A DNA stretch of 64,000 nt from Carallia brachiata (lineage: Eukaryota > Streptophyta > Magnoliopsida > Malpighiales > Rhizophoraceae), in the NCBI GenBank assembly GCA_021464245.1, contig JADCRB010000026.1, positions 777,388 through 841,387 on the forward strand, in the 5' to 3' direction. Of this stretch, positions 60,719-64,000 are shown piece by piece. The position numbers and the translations under genes are program-made. The stretch's first letter is position 1; every line of letters starts with the position of its first letter. The notes under the pieces were generated by a model. The model was not told the origin of the DNA. It was given only the letters and a program-made list of their open reading frames with translations, and made no database searches.

Positions 60719-61210
60719 GTGGTAACACTAAACGATGTCTTCTTCCAAGCAGGGCTTAACATCCCCGGAAACACTAATGCCAACGACCTTGGTTTGGCGG
60801 AAAAGGTGGTCTTGGTCGACCAACTTCCGGGACTCAACACTCTTGGACTCTCCTTAGTTCGTGTTGACTGGGCGGCCGGTGGCCTGGCCCCGGCCCACAC
60901 TCACCCTGGCGCCACCGAGATCATGGTGGTTCTATAGGGTACCCTCCTTGTCGGATTTGTAACATCCAGTCAAAACAACAATACCCGTTTCGCCAAAATT
61001 CTGAATCCTGGAGAAATTCATTTTCAAATCAATGTAGGAAAGGGTAATGCTTCAGCACTCCTCACACTTAACAGCCAAAACCCTGGAATTATAACAATTG
61101 CTGACAATGTCTTTGGATCAGAGCCGCATATTAATCAAGACAATGTTGCCAAGGTCTTCCAAGTCAACGCGGCTGTCATCAAAGAACTGGAGAAGCAATT
61201 TGGTCAATGA
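60719..61210 (+). pseudogene. Germin-like pseudogene, array copy 3
   Basis: Indistinguishable by eye from copy 1 over the coding remnant, with the TAG at 60935-60937 and the same 24-nt deletion. The array ends about 220 bp later, where AT-rich simple sequence begins. Confidence 0.92.
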
Positions 61211-61429
61211 CTTAAGAAGCTGAGGGAAGGCAACCAACATTAAGATGGGGACCTCTTTTGTTTGAAGTTGATCATGTCTTGTAACTTCCCATAAATCCTT
61301 TAGGGGCCATTAATTCTTACAGGTTATAAACTTTTGTAGCACAAAAAGGGAGTTGCCTAATTCCGTAATTCTTGCTGTGTTTTTGTATTTTAAACTTAAA
61401 ATTTTTAGTTGCGGATTACTACTGTTATT

Positions 61430-61626
61430 AATTACTGATTGTTATTAGTTATTGTTAATTATAATTGTTAATATTGATTATTAATTGTTGTTATTAATAA
61501 TTAAAATAAATTTTTAATAATTGATTAGATTGATATTTGCTTATTACTTTTCAGTTGATTCATAAAAAAAACAGCTCTGTGAGAGGGTCTTTGATTTTGT
61601 TATTCTAAAAGTACGTCAAGCCTCTC

Positions 61627-61665
<39 letters not shown>

Positions 61666-61690
61666 ATATATATATATATATACATGTGCA
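61430..61690. repeat. Simple-sequence region: TTA-rich tract, (CT)n and (TA)n
   Basis: A degenerate TTAATTATTG-type tract (61430-61530) is followed by CT dinucleotides (about 61621-61660) and TA dinucleotides (about 61665-61682). Confidence 0.85.
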
Positions 61691-63180
61691 GTACGGATAA
61701 CAAGCTCGTTAAAAGTGAATACAAGAATTTAAAATAGAAAGTCAATAGAATTAAATCCAAACTTCATTTGATGTATAGATGCCCTAATTTAATTAATTTT
61801 TGGTAACTTTTATTTATCTGTGCACATTATTTGTGTCCGTGTACCCAAGGTCATTTGTTAAAGCCTCCATTGTTGGCCTTAAATTTTATGCAAATTTATC
61901 TATATTGCGTTTTCAATTTCTGGGAGAAGGATTGCAGAAAATATAACTGTTACCTCCAACTTCAGGAGAGCGACTCTAATTTTCTAACCCCTCGCGCCCC
62001 CACCCCCGCAAAAAAAAAAGAAAAGAAAAAAAAGCTAAGTGGCAGCTCTCAAAGTCTTGATTGCCTTTTGTGCTGACACTAGTATGTGTACCGTATAGAG
62101 GATTTGTGGACCATAATTAGTTTTTCTTTTTGATCAAAGACGACAAGTTCATTTCATAGATAGATGCAACCAGGCACAAAGAAAGCCAACTCAAAAAGGA
62201 TACCATAGGATTTTTTTTGCAAATATACGATTATCAAAATTATTTTTTTAAATTAAAAAAAATATATCGTTAGTATATAAGTCATTAGATGTGTAAGCGA
62301 AATTAGAAGTTACCTGTTATATCTTTATTCAACATCTCTCAAAGGGAGGACCCCCACCTAAGTAGTGATAAGATCAAATGAACTTTTTTAGCTTCAGTAG
62401 TAATGAGTATTAAATTAAATAGTGCGTCATAATAATTTCGCCCACTTTATAAAAAAAAATAACGATAATAAAAATCAAACCTACGACAATATAGAAAAAA
62501 ATTTATCAATCTATCGTTAAACTACTATTTTAAATGTTCAAAAATTGTATATTTGTTGTGGTTATGTAGAGGCTTTAATAGTGCTATAATATTTAATAAG
62601 TTGGTAAATAGTGGATAGGTAATGTGATTTAAAAAAAAAGAAAAGAAGAAAAGAAAAGAAAAGAAAAAGTTAAGATGGTGCCACGTCATAACTAACATAG
62701 CATATGTTATCTGGTGAACGGTTGATATCTAAAGAAAATCTATGACCCGGAAAAAAAAAAGCAATCATTGCGAAAAAATTTTTTATTCATAAAGTAGTTA
62801 ATGGCGTAATATATATATATATATATATATTGTAAAGAGTGAGTGACATACAATAATGTAATTCTATTATTCTCAAAATTAGATCATAAAATTTCTTCGA
62901 GATTAACTTTTTAAATATATATTCAGATATCTCCCCGGGATTCAGTATCTATATTTCTTGTGAACACAACGCCAGCACAAAACATTCCGAGATAAGAGAT
63001 TGCAGGTGAGTTAAGAACTTGAATAGTCATAGACGGAAGTTGAAGCGGCGGAGTGAACGACTTTAATAGGTAAAAGACTCCTTATACTCCAAAGTGCACA
63101 CAAAAGAATTACAAGTAAATACCATTTTTTAATTTTAAAAAATCAATAGAATAAATCGAACTTGATTTGATGACTAGATT
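61690..63180. other. Diverged copies of the pseudogene-flank segment
   Basis: 61690-62095 matches 58380-58690, and 62557-62800 plus 62935-63175 match 57895-58430. No germin coding sequence was found here. A (AT)n run lies at about 62808-62830. Confidence 0.65.
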
Positions 63181-63640
63181 TTTTTTTTGAACGAATTACA
63201 GTTGGGAGGATTTTGCTATAAAATACTATATGGTGTTTTGTTGTCACTATAACGTAGGACGTAGATAAGTTTGTGTTTTTCTGTAGGTTAAATTTGAAGG
63301 GATTTGTTGTCGGGCATATTTGAGTAATTTCTGTCGTAAATTTGTTGAGGTACGGTTTATTTTGTTGTTTGCAGTTTTATCCGAATGAGTTAAATCTGTC
63401 TGATACCTTGGTTTCACGTAGATCTAACTTCATTTTAGTTTTTTTTTCTTGTCATAGGGATTTATTAAATTGAATTTTAAACCGAATTAATTTTTGCTAC
63501 TTGTGACCTCGTTAGGTGTCTAGGTTATTTTAGCTGGCCGTTTTTCCTGCTTCGTGCAGGTTGGTTCAATGTTCTCGCGTTAATTTTATGTACGGAAGTA
63601 TATTACATTAATAAAACGATTTTCTTTAGTTCAAAAATTA
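63181..63640 (+). mobile_element. Truncated LINE 3' end (probable)
   Basis: The flank segment is interrupted between CTTGATTTGATG (to 63172) and AATAGATGCCGC (from 63640). The insert ends ATTACATTAATAAAACGATTTTCTTTAGTTCAAAAA, a form typical of plant LINE 3' ends. It contains no reverse-transcriptase sequence. The T-run at its left edge is unexplained. Confidence 0.45.
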
Positions 63641-64000
63641 ATAGATGCCGCAATTTAATTAGTTTTTAGTAATTTTGATTTATTTTCTTTTATACATTAC
63701 ATGTGTCCGTATACTCAAGGTCATTAGTTAAAGCCTCCATTGTCGACCTTAAATTTTAGGGGAGTGATATTTACACGCATAAAAAGACTTTATACACGCA
63801 CATGATATACAGCTCAGCACAACAAGACAAAACATTGTAACTCCCAAGCGTTTCTTTTCCAATTTCTCGTCTATTTCAATTTTTCTCTCTCTCTCTCTAT
63901 TCTAATGACGTTAAAGATGAGATCTAGAAGACAATTTAAATTACTCTTGGGTCAAAGCCTTTCTCCTTGATCCCTTTCTTCTGCATCAGTGTTTTTCTTT
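63640..64000. other. Further flank-segment copy, window end
   Basis: 63640-63770 matches 58440-58560 again. The rest has a short (CT)n run near 63884-63898 and no gene. The segment may lead to another cluster member outside the window. Confidence 0.55.

Larger units (their letters stand above)
58624..61430 (+). repeat. Tandem array of three units, about 0.94 kb each
   Basis: Units start at about 58624, 59566 and 60506 (GTCTAACCTCAGGAGAGCG), with periods of 942 and 940 bp. They are almost identical; the middle unit lacks two bases near 59600 and one C near 59963. Each unit holds a dead germin-like exon-2 copy preceded by a GC-rich block, GGGGGTCGCCCCCCC, that is not germin sequence. Confidence 0.95.

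Noticed and set aside
1..64000. CRISPR arrays, bacterial operons or a new defence system
   Set aside because: The window is plant nuclear DNA; the regular repeats seen are microsatellites, TRIM/MITE ends or the 0.94-kb germin-like array, with no spacer-repeat structure.

Overview
The window is nuclear DNA of a flowering plant, most likely a eudicot. The genes are intron-rich with canonical GT-AG junctions, the intergenic DNA is AT-rich and full of old transposons, and the gene families are plant-type: PIROGI/SRA1, a PPR protein and germin-like proteins. I cannot name the species. Two single N bases (6875 and 43697) and three small frameshifts in otherwise conserved exons suggest a draft-quality assembly.

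Layout. (1) 1-23455, + strand: the 3' four-fifths of a PIR/PIROGI (SRA1/CYFIP-type) gene, subunit of the SCAR/WAVE actin-regulating complex. Twenty-three exons could be placed by splice sites and reading phase. A block of about 4.96 kb with six of them (1920-6874) is repeated almost exactly at 6878-11841, with an N between the copies. The introns carry two TRIM elements, a Tourist-like MITE and, in each copy of the block, an AT-AC minor-spliceosome intron. (2) 25469-26866, + strand: an intronless mitochondrial-type PPR gene, like the At5g18390 gene near PIR (At5g18410) in Arabidopsis, broken here by two frameshifts. (3) 27000-36848: a repeat derived from the PPR downstream region, present at 27008-28500 and again at 35660-36848; the first copy holds an inverted germin-like exon-1 fragment. 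Germin-like gene GLP-A (34204-35160) lies between them. (4) 36849-44475: a transposon graveyard with a decayed Copia element on the - strand, SINE-like sequence and a LINE reverse-transcriptase fragment. (5) 44475-50750: a diverged segmental duplicate of about 30080-35480 carrying GLP-B (49434-50391), expanded by a hAT-like element and a second MITE-like insertion. (6) 50750-56984: MITEs, a CACTA-type terminus and GLP-C (55723-56984), whose upstream region is split by about 1.5 kb of unrelated DNA. (7) 58624-61430: three near-identical 0.94-kb tandem units, each with a dead germin-like exon-2 copy. (8) 61430-64000: further partial copies of the flanking segment and a truncated LINE tail; the cluster may continue beyond the window.

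The germin-like genes are paralogues that arose by local duplication; their products are predicted to be secreted manganese cupins of the cell wall. PIR and the PPR gene are unrelated housekeeping neighbours whose proximity looks ancestral. I found no evidence for a novel multi-gene system. The most informative items are the AT-AC intron, the duplicated PIR block, the paired TRIMs, and the birth-and-death history of the germin-like cluster.
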